This document shows positions 1 through 7,902 of a stretch of DNA of 64,000 nucleotides, piece by piece. The stretch is from the NCBI RefSeq assembly GCF_041914405.1, contig NZ_JAYSDK010000028.1, positions 10,182 to 74,181 of the forward strand. The letters run 5' to 3'. The notes beneath the pieces were generated by a model that searched no databases, was not told the origin of the DNA, and saw nothing but the letters and a program-made list of their open reading frames with translations. Both the position numbers and the translations under genes were made by a program. Each line of letters starts with the position of its first letter. Position 1 is the first letter of the stretch. This DNA is from Zoogloea sp041914405 (lineage in GTDB: Bacteria; Pseudomonadota; Gammaproteobacteria; Burkholderiales; Rhodocyclaceae).

Positions 1-1376
1 GCGAGGCCGTCGCCGCGACCCTCGGCAAGCTGGCCGACAAGGGCAAGCTCGACGCCGCTGCGCTGGATGCCGCCCTCGGTCGCCTGCACGTGGCCGACGC
101 CCTTAACGGGCTGGCCGACTGCCGGGTCGTCGTCGAAGCCATCGTCGAGAAGCTCGACGCCAAGCGCGCGCTGTTTCGCGAGCTCGAAGACGTCGTCGGC
201 GACGACTGCCTGCTCGCCACCAACACCTCATCCCTGTCGGTAACGGCCATCGCCAGTGCCTGCCGCCTGCCTGGGCGGGTCGGCGGCTTCCATTTCTTCA
301 GCCCAGTGCCACTTATGAAAGTCGTCGAGGTGATCGATTCGGAACTCGGCGAGACCTGGGTCGGCGACACCCTCATCGCCCTCGCCCAGCGCGTCGGCCA
401 CCGCCCGATCCGCACCCGCGACACGCCGGGCTTCGTGGTCAATCACGCCGGCCGTGCCTACGGCACCGAAGCCCTGCGCATCCTCGGCGAGGGCATCGCC
501 GAGCCGGCCGCCATCGACCGCATCCTGCGCGCCGCGGGCTTCCGCATGGGCCCTTTCGAGCTGTTCGACATGATCGGGCTGGACGTCTCCCAGCCGGTGA
601 TGGAGTCCATCTATGACCAGTATTTCCAGGAGCCGCGCTACCGCCCGTCGCCGATCACGCGCCAGCGCCTCGCCGCCGGCCTGCTCGGGCGCAAGAGCGG
701 CCGCGGCTTTTACGTCTACGAGGACGGCAAGGCCGTCGTCCCGCCCCTCCCCGCCGCACCGACTGGCGGCGCCACGCCGATCTGGGTCAGCGCCCGCAAC
801 CCGCTGCTGCGCGAACAGGTCGTGGCGCTGCTGCGCGCGGGCGGCGGCGTCATCGACGCCGGCGAACAGCCCGCCTCCGATTCGGCCTGCATCGTGCTGC
901 CGGTGGGCTGCGATGCGACCACAGCCGTACTCGACGAGCAGCTCGATCCCCGCCACAGCGTCGCCCTCGATCCGATCCTGCTCGACCGCCAGCTCACGCT
1001 GATGACCACGCCGATCACCGAACCAGCCAGCCGCGACGCGGTGTGGGGCGCCCTCGGCGGCGCCGGCCTACCACTGACGGTAATCCACGACAGCGCCGGC
1101 TTCGTCGTCCAGCGAGTGCTGGCGATGATCGTCAACATCGGCTGCGACATCGCCCAGCAGCGCATCGCCGCGCCGGCCGACATCGACGACGCGGTGACCC
1201 TGGGCCTCGGCTACCCCAAAGGCCCGCTGGCCCTCGGCGACAGCCTCGGCGCCGCCACCGTACTGCGCATCCTCAACGGCCTGCACGACTTCTACCAAGA
1301 CCCCCGCTATCGCCCCAGCCCGTGGCTGCTCCGCCGCGCCCGCCTCGGCGTCTCACTGCTGACGCCCGAAGCCTGA
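1..1376 (+). CDS. 3-hydroxyacyl-CoA dehydrogenase, PaaH type (5' end cut by window edge)
   Basis: The reading frame is open back to base 3, so the start lies upstream of the window; the first in-window GTG at 90 is internal. The visible 457 residues lack the N-terminal glycine-rich NAD loop but carry the rest of the NAD-binding domain (NTSSLSV and FHFFSPVPLMKVVEV), then the dehydrogenase C-terminal domain (DTPGFVVNHAGR, GPFELFDMIGLDV, GRKSGRGFYVY). A degenerate Rossmann-like segment and a second C-terminal domain follow (DSAGFVVQRVLAMI, GLGYPKGPLALGD). This duplicated layout is that of PaaH-type enzymes of about 500 residues that oxidise 3-hydroxyacyl-CoA to 3-ketoacyl-CoA with NAD+. The thiolase 31 bases downstream would use that product. 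Phenylacetate, adipate or general beta-oxidation are all possible. Confidence 0.9.
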   Translation, partial: EAVAATLGKLADKGKLDAAALDAALGRLHVADALNGLADCRVVVEAIVEKLDAKRALFRELEDVVGDDCLLATNTSSLSVTAIASACRLPGRVGGFHFFSPVPLMKVVEVIDSELGETWVGDTLIALAQRVGHRPIRTRDTPGFVVNHAGRAYGTEALRILGEGIAEPAAIDRILRAAGFRMGPFELFDMIGLDVSQPVMESIYDQYFQEPRYRPSPITRQRLAAGLLGRKSGRGFYVYEDGKAVVPPLPAAPTGGATPIWVSARNPLLREQVVALLRAGGGVIDAGEQPASDSACIVLPVGCDATTAVLDEQLDPRHSVALDPILLDRQLTLMTTPITEPASRDAVWGALGGAGLPLTVIHDSAGFVVQRVLAMIVNIGCDIAQQRIAAPADIDDAVTLGLGYPKGPLALGDSLGAATVLRILNGLHDFYQDPRYRPSPWLLRRARLGVSLLTPEA

Positions 1377-1407
1377 AACCGCTCATTTCTTATTGAGGAC
1401 GACACCC

Positions 1408-2610
1408 ATGCTCGACGCCTATATCTACGCCGGCCTGCGCTCCCCGATCACCCGCCACGCCGGCAAGCTCGCTACCGTGCGCCCCGACGACCTCGCCGCC
1501 GTGGTGATCCGCGAACTGCTGGCCCGCAGCAGCTTCAACCCCGAGGACATCGAGGACGTGGTCCTCGGCTGCACCTGCCAGTCCGGCGAAGACAGCCGCA
1601 ACGTGGGTCGCCACGCCGCCCTGCTCGCCGGCCTACCGCCCAGCGTGCCCGGCCAGGCGGTCAATCGCTTGTGCGGCAGCGGCCTTGCCGCAGTCCTCGA
1701 TACCGCCCGCGCCGTCAGCTGCGGCGAAGGTCAGCTCTACGTGGCCGGTGGCGTGGAGAGCATGACCCGCGCGCCCTTCGTGGTCGCCAAGTCGGAGTCC
1801 GCCTTCGGCCGCGACTTCAAGATCTTCGACACGACCATCGGCGCGCGCTTCCCCAACCCGAAGCTGATTGAAGCCTACGGCAACGACTCGATGCCTGAAA
1901 CGGCCGACAACCTGGCGACGGAGTTCGGCATCGGCCGCGAGGACTCCGACCGCTTCGCCGCCGCCTCCCAGGCCCGCTACGCCGCCGCCAAGGCGGACGG
2001 CTTCTACGAAGGTGAGATCCTGCCGATCGCGGTGCCGACCGGCCGCAAGTCGCCGCCGGCAATGGTCTTCGAGGACGAGCATCCGCGTCCCGAGAGCACC
2101 TACGACAGCCTGTCCGGCCTCAAGCCCCTGTTTGCCGGTGGCGTGGTGACGGCCGGCAACGCGTCGGGCATCAACGATGGCGCTGCGGCGCTGCTGATCG
2201 GCAACGCGGCCATCGGCGACAAGGCCGGCACCCGCCCGCTGGCGCGCATCCTGGCCGGCGCGGTCAGCGGCGTGGAGCCGCGCATCATGGGCATCGGCCC
2301 TGCCCAGGCGATTCCGAAGGCGCTAGAGCGAGCCGGCCTGAGCCTCGCCGACGTGGATCTCATCGAGATCAACGAGGCCTTCGCCACCCAGGTGCTGGCT
2401 TGCCTCAAGCTGCTCGGTCTATCCGCCATTGATCCACGGGTCAATCCCAACGGCGGCGCCATCGCCATCGGACATCCCCTGGGCGCCTCCGGTGCGCGCC
2501 TCGCCTACAGCGCCGCGCGGGAACTGCATCGGCGCGGCGGGCGCTACGCGGTGGTCAGCCTGTGCATCGGCGTCGGGCAAGGCATCGCAGTGGTGCTGGA
2601 GCGGGTCTGA
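1408..2610 (+). CDS. acetyl-CoA acyltransferase (3-oxoadipyl-CoA/beta-ketothiolase family)
   Basis: A 400-residue thiolase. It has the nucleophile motif NRLCGSG with Cys89, the NEAFA motif, the GHPLGASGAR histidine motif near residue 350, and a C-terminal CIGVGQG motif (CIGGGQG in most relatives). The segment around DTTIGARFPNPKL and SMPETADN resembles PcaF/PaaJ 3-oxoadipyl-CoA thiolases more than PhaA, but the substrate cannot be fixed by eye. ATG 1408 is preferred over an upstream TTG because GAGGAC sits 7 bases before it. It would cleave the 3-ketoacyl-CoA made by the upstream dehydrogenase and is probably co-transcribed with it. No clear terminator follows; the 80 bases to 2691 hold nothing recognisable. 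Confidence 0.92.
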   Translation: MLDAYIYAGLRSPITRHAGKLATVRPDDLAAVVIRELLARSSFNPEDIEDVVLGCTCQSGEDSRNVGRHAALLAGLPPSVPGQAVNRLCGSGLAAVLDTARAVSCGEGQLYVAGGVESMTRAPFVVAKSESAFGRDFKIFDTTIGARFPNPKLIEAYGNDSMPETADNLATEFGIGREDSDRFAAASQARYAAAKADGFYEGEILPIAVPTGRKSPPAMVFEDEHPRPESTYDSLSGLKPLFAGGVVTAGNASGINDGAAALLIGNAAIGDKAGTRPLARILAGAVSGVEPRIMGIGPAQAIPKALERAGLSLADVDLIEINEAFATQVLACLKLLGLSAIDPRVNPNGGAIAIGHPLGASGARLAYSAARELHRRGGRYAVVSLCIGVGQGIAVVLERV

Positions 2611-2690
2611 CACGCCGTGCCGGCGCGGGGAACTGCTGACGACTGTTCGGTGAGCGTGCTTGCATCGGCCTGCCGCATTGACCCAGTTAT

Positions 2691-2990
2691 TCAAGGGAAG
2701 GCGGGCCAAGCCGACCGCCTGACAAAACGGTCGATCAAGCCAGCCAGGCTGAACCCCACCAACTGAAGGCGTATGGTCGCCTGCTTGCCCATGGGCTCGA
2801 TAAGCGCCAAACCATCGTTTTCCAGCCGGCGCTCCTCACCGGGCTCCAGGACGCAATCCGTAGCGTCTCCAGCTACCGTCAGCCAGATGGTGCCAGTCAG
2901 GCATCGGACCACGGCCCCCTTGCCGTTGATCAGCCTCAGGGGCTGGTTTTCCTGGAGCAGCAGTTCGGTATTTTCTAGGTTCAGACGCAT
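2691..2990 (-). CDS. DUF2917 domain protein
   Basis: A 99-residue protein. Residues 10-75 match the DUF2917 pattern: a hydrophobic LRLINGKGAVVRCLTGTIWLT core, then GDATDCVLEPGE and a NDGLALIEP strand, a small cupin-like beta fold of unknown function. A GGGAAAGTGA stretch precedes the ATG. The gene is transcribed away from the MocR regulator at 3142 and shares a 150-base intergenic region with it. Such pairing suggests that the regulator controls this gene. Function unknown. Confidence 0.8.
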   Translation of the reverse strand: MRLNLENTELLLQENQPLRLINGKGAVVRCLTGTIWLTVAGDATDCVLEPGEERRLENDGLALIEPMGKQATIRLQLVGFSLAGLIDRFVRRSAWPAFP

Positions 2991-3001
2991 GGCTCACTTT
3001 C

Positions 3002-3018
3002 CCTGACTTTATTTCAGG
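3002..3018. repeat. small inverted repeat upstream of DUF2917 gene
   Basis: CCTGA and TCAGG form a perfect 5-bp inverted repeat with a 7-base spacer just upstream of the DUF2917 start. It could be an operator half-site pair in the divergent promoter region, but it is short enough to occur by chance. Confidence 0.25.
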
Positions 3019-3094
3019 AAAGTCTAGGCACACGCGTCATAGCGATACAGTCACAAAACGGTTAAATTGACACCAACACAGATGCCCGTATTGG

Positions 3095-3134
3095 CAACTG
3101 TACTGGCATCAAAACCTGTCAACTGTGCTGCTGG
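3095..3134 (+). promoter_or_regulatory. tandem CAACTGT direct repeats, candidate MocR operator
   Basis: CAACTGT occurs at 3095-3101 and again at 3120-3126, each followed by a CTGG-type tail; the copies are 25 bases apart on the same face. A TTGACA hexamer lies at 3067-3072. GabR- and PdxR-type MocR regulators bind direct repeats next to divergent promoters, so these are the natural candidate sites for the product of the gene starting at 3142. Assignment is inference. Confidence 0.45.
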
Positions 3135-3141
3135 CTATTCC

Positions 3142-4563
3142 ATGAGCAAAGAAGTGTTGCGTTACGAACAGCTGGCCGAGGAACTGGCAGGCCTTATTTC
3201 CGCCGGGACCCTGCGCCCGGGAGACCGTCTGCCGTCGGTGCGGCGCCTCTCCGAAGAGCGGCGCCTGTCCGTCTCCACGGTGGTCCAAGCGCTACGGCGG
3301 CTGGAGGATCGGGGTCTGGTGGAAGCCCGCCCACAGTCTGGCTTCTTCGTCCGCCATCGGGGCCTGCCCCGCCCCGAACCCAGCACTCGCAGCACCCCGG
3401 ATTCCGCGGTGGCGGTCGACGTCACCCAGCGCCTGGGGCAGGTGCTCCAGGCCAGCATGCAACCTGGAGTGACACCTCTGGCGGCGGCCCTGCCAGCACC
3501 GTCGCTGCTGCCCATTGCTGCCCTGCACCGGCTCTACAGTGGCGTCGCTCGCCGCCATCCGGAGCTCCTGGCCGGCAGCAGCCACGCCTTCATGGACGCC
3601 CCTGTGCTGGTGCGCCAGTTGGTGCGGCGCTCCCTGGCCTGGGGCGGCCCCCTGGACGCCGCCGAAATCGTAGTCACCAATTCTTGCACCGAGGCCCTGG
3701 GACTCTGCCTGCGGGTAGCAACCCAGCCCGGGGATACGGTGGCCGTCGAATCCCCGGCCTACTACCTCATGCTGCAGCTCCTCGAGAGCCTGGGCCTGAA
3801 GGCGCTGGAAATCCCCACCGACCCGCGAACCGGCCTTTCCATCGAGGCCTTCGACCTGGCCACGCGGCAGGGCAAGGTCGCCGCCTGCCTCCTGGTCCCT
3901 AACGCCAGCAATCCCCTGGGCTGCATCATGCCGGACGACAACAAGCGCCGCCTGGCGCGCCTGGCGGCGGAACGGGGCGTCGCGGTGATCGAGGACGACA
4001 TCTACGGCGACCTTTGTTTTGACGCACAACGGCCTTGGCCCATCAAGGCCTTCGACCAGACCGGCAACGTCATGCTGTGCTCCTCCTTCTCCAAGAGCCT
4101 GACGCCCGCCCTGCGCATCGGCTTCGTGGCAGCTGGGCGCTACCGGTCCCAGTTGGCTCTCCAGAAGACCTTCTCCAGCGGCGCCACCAACCCCATTACC
4201 CAGCACGTTCTGGGCGAATATCTGGAGTCCGGCGGATATGACCGCCATCTGCGGACCTTGCGCCGCAGCTACGAACAGCAGGTAGAGGCCATTCGGGCGG
4301 CGGTGACCCGCCATTTCCCGGCCAGCACCCGGCTAACCCAGCCCCAGGGCGGCTTCGTCCTCTGGGTGGAACTGCCGGAGGATGTGGACGCGACCGCCCT
4401 CCATGGCAAGGCTCTGGCCGAGGGCGTGGCTTTCGTCCCCGGGGAGTTGTTCTCAGCCAGCGGCATGTACCGGAACTGCCTGCGCCTCAACTGCGGCAAC
4501 CCTCACACCCCGGAAATCGAGGATGCGGTGAAACGCCTGGGAAAGCTGATCGCTTCCGTCTAG
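3142..4563 (+). CDS. MocR/GntR-family regulator with aminotransferase-like domain
   Basis: A 473-residue protein. Residues 5-75 form a GntR winged helix (LRPGDRLPSVRRLSEERRLSVS, then a VVQALRRLEDRGLVEARPQSG wing). Residues 115-470 are a fold-type I PLP aminotransferase domain, with the cofactor lysine in SSFSKSLTP at Lys318 and the EDDIYGDL and NPLG motifs intact. This two-domain plan defines MocR regulators, which sense PLP or amino-compound adducts. ATG 3142 was chosen because the winged helix begins directly after it; an upstream in-frame TTG at 3067 would overlap the putative -35. The gene diverges from the DUF2917 gene, its likely target along with itself. The effector is unknown. Confidence 0.9.
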   Translation: MSKEVLRYEQLAEELAGLISAGTLRPGDRLPSVRRLSEERRLSVSTVVQALRRLEDRGLVEARPQSGFFVRHRGLPRPEPSTRSTPDSAVAVDVTQRLGQVLQASMQPGVTPLAAALPAPSLLPIAALHRLYSGVARRHPELLAGSSHAFMDAPVLVRQLVRRSLAWGGPLDAAEIVVTNSCTEALGLCLRVATQPGDTVAVESPAYYLMLQLLESLGLKALEIPTDPRTGLSIEAFDLATRQGKVAACLLVPNASNPLGCIMPDDNKRRLARLAAERGVAVIEDDIYGDLCFDAQRPWPIKAFDQTGNVMLCSSFSKSLTPALRIGFVAAGRYRSQLALQKTFSSGATNPITQHVLGEYLESGGYDRHLRTLRRSYEQQVEAIRAAVTRHFPASTRLTQPQGGFVLWVELPEDVDATALHGKALAEGVAFVPGELFSASGMYRNCLRLNCGNPHTPEIEDAVKRLGKLIASV

Positions 4564-4876
4564 GAAGGCTCTGATTTTTCCTGCCACGCCATGGCATCCG
4601 CTGCATCCCGCAACCGGGGCTATGGCTGAAGGTATCCGTGCGGAAGCGGCAGTATTTTTTTGTGCCTCAAAAACCATATTTTTGACATGGCTATTAATGG
4701 CGCTTCCCAAACTTCTCCCGCCAAATCAAGGCTCTGGGGGCTTTTCCTTGATTTTCCGTTCGAAAAACACTACTAAATGTAGTAGAAAATTTCTTTTTAT
4801 CGCACCGTTGACTTTTATAAGTGTATGTTTTTAAACAACTAAAATATTTTGACGATTTTCCGCCTTGGAGTAAGCT
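4564..4876. other. AT-rich leader upstream of nrdJ with two inverted repeats
   Basis: No gene is seen in these 313 bases, which turn AT-rich from about 4650. AAATCAAGG (4723-4731) pairs with CCTTGATTT (4746-4754), a perfect 9-bp inverted repeat with a 14-base loop. CTACTA (4770-4775) and TAGTAG (4780-4785) form a 16-base palindrome, and ACTT..AAGT lies at 4811-4822. A TTGACT hexamer at 4808 may be a -35 box. The 16-base palindrome has the size of an NrdR box but matches its consensus only partly. No cobalamin riboswitch boxes were recognised. Confidence 0.5.
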
Positions 4877-7801
4877 ATGCGCCGCTTCAGATCACTACCA
4901 ATAAGCCATCCAAGAGCCATGACCGCCACGACAAAAAACGCCAAAGCCCAGCCCGCATCTGCCGCCACGCTCGAATCGCAGGATATCTCCGGCGAAGTGC
5001 TGCTCGAGAAATACGCCAAAGGTAACGAGCAGAGCATTGGCGACGTGCGCGCTCGTGTTGCCCGTGCGCTAGCCTCCATCGAGGCCGAAGAAAAGCGTGC
5101 CCATTGGGAAGCCAACTTCCTCGAAGCGCAGGAACGGGGCTTCGTGCCTGCCGGCCGCATCAACTCTGCCGCCGGCACCAATCTCGCCGCAACCCTGATC
5201 AACTGTTTCGTGCAGCCCGTCGGTGACTCGATCACCGAATCCGTGGATGGCCGTTGCGGCATCTATACCGCCCTCGCCCAATCCGCCGAGACCATGCGTC
5301 GTGGCGGCGGCGTCGGCTACGACTTCTCCTCCATCCGTCCGAAGGGCGCGATGGTGCGCGGTACCCAGTCCAACGCCTCCGGCCCCGTCTCCTACATGCG
5401 CGTCTTCGACCGCTCCTGCGAGACCGTCGAATCCGCCGGCTCCCGCCGTGGTGCCCAGATGGGCGTGCTGCGCTGCGACCACCCGGACATCGAGGAATTC
5501 ATCCACGCCAAGGACCACGGCGACCTGACCAACTTCAACGTCTCTATCGCCGTCACCGATCTGTTCATGCAGGCCGTGGAAAGCGATGGCGACGTGGAGC
5601 TGGCCCACAAGGCCGAGCCGTCCAACGAAATCAAGGCCGCCGGCGGCTACAAGCGGGAAGATGGCCTGTGGGTGTACCGCAAGGTGCGCGCCCGTGACCT
5701 TTGGGACCAGGTCATGCGCTCCACCTACGATCACGCGGAGCCGGGCATCCTGTTCCTCGATCGCATGAACAAGGACAACAACCTTTACTACTGCGAGACC
5801 ATCGAGGCCACCAATCCCTGTGCCGAACAGCCGCTGCCGTCCTACGGCTGCTGCTGCCTGGGCTCGATCAACCTGACCCTGTACGTGAAGGACGCCTTCA
5901 GCGAGAAGGCCAGCTTCGACTTCGCCGGCTTCGCCAAGACTGTCGAAACCTCCATCCGCATGCTCGACAACGTGCTCGAGGCGACCCACTGGCCGCTGGA
6001 GCAACAGCACGCCGAAGCCCAGTCCAAGCGCCGCGTCGGCCTCGGCTTCACCGGCCTCGGCAACGCGCTGGCCATGCTGCGCCTGCGCTACGACACCGAC
6101 GCCGCCCGCGCGATGGCCACCAAGATCTCCGAGTTCATGCGCGACCAGGCCTACCTGGCCTCCGTCGAGCTGGCCAAGGAACGCGGCGCCTTCCCGCTGT
6201 TCAACGCCGACCTCTACCTGTCCGGCGGCAACTTCGCGTCCCGCCTGCCCAACGAGGTGAAGGACAAGATCCGCAAGCACGGCCTGCGCAACTCCCACCT
6301 GCTGTCCATCGCCCCCACCGGCACGATCAGCCTGGCTTTCGCCGACAACGCCTCCAACGGCATCGAGCCGCCGTTCTCCTACACCTACACCCGCAAGAAG
6401 CGGATGGCCGACGGCACCTTCAAGGAATACGCGGTCGAGGACTACGCATGGCGCCTGTACAAGCATCTGGGCGGTGACGTCTCCAAGCTGCCCGAGTACT
6501 TCGTGACCGCGCTGGAAATCTCCGCCAAGGCCCACAAGGACATGGTCGCGGCCGTCGCCCCGTACATCGACACCTCCATCTCCAAGACGGTGAACGTCCC
6601 CGAGGACTACCCCTACGCCGACTTCGAGAACCTCTACCTGGAAGCCTGGAAGTCCGGCCTGAAGGGCCTGGCCACCTACCGGCCCAACAGCGTGCTGGGT
6701 TCCGTGCTGTCCGTGACGCCGAGCGCCGAGCAGAAGCAGCCCCACGACCTGGAAATCTCCGACGACACCAACCGCCGCCTGTCCATCAAGAACCTGCCGG
6801 CACCGGTGCTGTCTTCCCTGCGCTGGCCGGGCCGCCCGGACCTGCCGGACGGCAACTCCGCCTGGACCTACATGCTCAACACGCCGCAGGGCAACTTCGC
6901 CCTGTTCGTCGGCCACATGGACCCGGCCGAGGACAGCCCCGCCAAGGGCGCCTTCCCGTTCGAAGTGTGGGTCAACGGCGCCGACCAGCCCCGTGGCCTG
7001 GGCGCCGTCGCCAAGACCCTGTCGATGGACATGCGCGCCAACGACCGCGGCTGGCTCAAGCTCAAGCTCGAAGCCCTGGCCAAGACCGTCGGTGAGAAGT
7101 CCTTCGAAATGCGCTTCCCGCCCCATGGCGAACAGAAGCTGATGCCGGGCGTCGTGTCCGCCTTCGCCCAGGTGGTGCGCTACCGCTGCGAAAAGCTGGA
7201 AGCCCTCGACGGCGACCTGCCGACCCCGGTGCTCGACAGCGTGTTCAGCCTGCAGGAGCCCAAGACCGGCACCGACGGCACCCTGTCCTGGACCGTCGAC
7301 ATCCAGAACCCGGCCACCGGCGAAGACTTCGTGCTCGGCCTGAAGGAAATCACCCTGCCGGACGGCGTCACCCGCCCCTACTCCATGTGGCTTTCGGGCA
7401 ACTACCCGCGCGCCCTGGACGGCCTGTCCCGCATCCTGTCCCTCGACATGCGCGTGATGGATCCGGCCTGGATCGGCATGAAGCTGCGCAAGCTGATCGA
7501 CTACCCGGAACCCCTGGGCGACTTCATGGCCTTCGTGCCCGGCACCCGTCGCCAGCAGAACTGGCCGTCCACTGTGGCCTACCTGGCTGCGCTGATCATC
7601 CACCGCTACGCGATGCTGGGCGTGCTCGACGAATCCGGCTACCCGACCCGCGAAATGGGCATCCTCGAGTCGCCCCGCGACGACAACGAGCCCAAGCTGA
7701 TGCAAGGTGCCCTGTGCAACGAATGCGGCAACCACTCGGTGATCCGCAAGGACGGCTGCGATTTCTGCACCGCCTGCGGCGCCGTGGGTACCTGCGGCTA
7801 A
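4877..7801 (+). CDS. nrdJ: adenosylcobalamin-dependent ribonucleoside-diphosphate reductase (class II)
   Basis: A 974-residue class II RNR large chain that makes deoxyribonucleotides with an adenosylcobalamin radical, independently of oxygen. The catalytic barrel spans about residues 100-600, with Cys110 in INCFVQPVGDS and NPCAEQPLPSYG placing Asn313, Cys315 and Glu317. Two tandem TSCPD-like modules follow, one from about residue 655 and one from about 800. The tail has redox or zinc cysteines (CNECG, CDFCTACG). ATG 4877 has GGAG six bases upstream; the later ATG at 4919 has no good ribosome site. The gene stands alone with its own terminator. No nrdAB or nrdDG lies nearby, so dependence on this enzyme cannot be judged. 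Confidence 0.95.
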   Translation: MRRFRSLPISHPRAMTATTKNAKAQPASAATLESQDISGEVLLEKYAKGNEQSIGDVRARVARALASIEAEEKRAHWEANFLEAQERGFVPAGRINSAAGTNLAATLINCFVQPVGDSITESVDGRCGIYTALAQSAETMRRGGGVGYDFSSIRPKGAMVRGTQSNASGPVSYMRVFDRSCETVESAGSRRGAQMGVLRCDHPDIEEFIHAKDHGDLTNFNVSIAVTDLFMQAVESDGDVELAHKAEPSNEIKAAGGYKREDGLWVYRKVRARDLWDQVMRSTYDHAEPGILFLDRMNKDNNLYYCETIEATNPCAEQPLPSYGCCCLGSINLTLYVKDAFSEKASFDFAGFAKTVETSIRMLDNVLEATHWPLEQQHAEAQSKRRVGLGFTGLGNALAMLRLRYDTDAARAMATKISEFMRDQAYLASVELAKERGAFPLFNADLYLSGGNFASRLPNEVKDKIRKHGLRNSHLLSIAPTGTISLAFADNASNGIEPPFSYTYTRKKRMADGTFKEYAVEDYAWRLYKHLGGDVSKLPEYFVTALEISAKAHKDMVAAVAPYIDTSISKTVNVPEDYPYADFENLYLEAWKSGLKGLATYRPNSVLGSVLSVTPSAEQKQPHDLEISDDTNRRLSIKNLPAPVLSSLRWPGRPDLPDGNSAWTYMLNTPQGNFALFVGHMDPAEDSPAKGAFPFEVWVNGADQPRGLGAVAKTLSMDMRANDRGWLKLKLEALAKTVGEKSFEMRFPPHGEQKLMPGVVSAFAQVVRYRCEKLEALDGDLPTPVLDSVFSLQEPKTGTDGTLSWTVDIQNPATGEDFVLGLKEITLPDGVTRPYSMWLSGNYPRALDGLSRILSLDMRVMDPAWIGMKLRKLIDYPEPLGDFMAFVPGTRRQQNWPSTVAYLAALIIHRYAMLGVLDESGYPTREMGILESPRDDNEPKLMQGALCNECGNHSVIRKDGCDFCTACGAVGTCG

Positions 7802-7863
7802 GAATGTGCGATACCCCCTGAGTCGCTAGCAAGCGCGGCTCAGGGTCTGAAGAGCGATATCCA

Positions 7864-7898
7864 GCGGAACTTCCTGGTTCAGGAAGTTCCGCTTTTTT
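7864..7898. terminator. intrinsic terminator between nrdJ and chrA
   Basis: A perfect 13-bp stem (GCGGAACTTCCTG at 7864-7876 with its complement at 7880-7892) has a 3-base loop and a run of six T at 7893-7898. It ends nrdJ transcription. The stem lies just beyond the convergent chrA stop and may also slow transcripts from that side. Confidence 0.92.
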
Positions 7899-7902
7899 GT
7901 TA

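Noticed and set aside
4564..4876. Cobalamin riboswitch upstream of nrdJ
   Set aside because: Expected for a B12-dependent enzyme, but I could not find the B12-box-like conserved sequence; the leader is AT-rich with simple inverted repeats.
5069..7735. 888-codon open frame on the minus strand opposite nrdJ
   Set aside because: It mirrors the nrdJ codon pattern in GC-rich DNA, has low-complexity composition and no recognisable domain; nrdJ itself is unmistakable.
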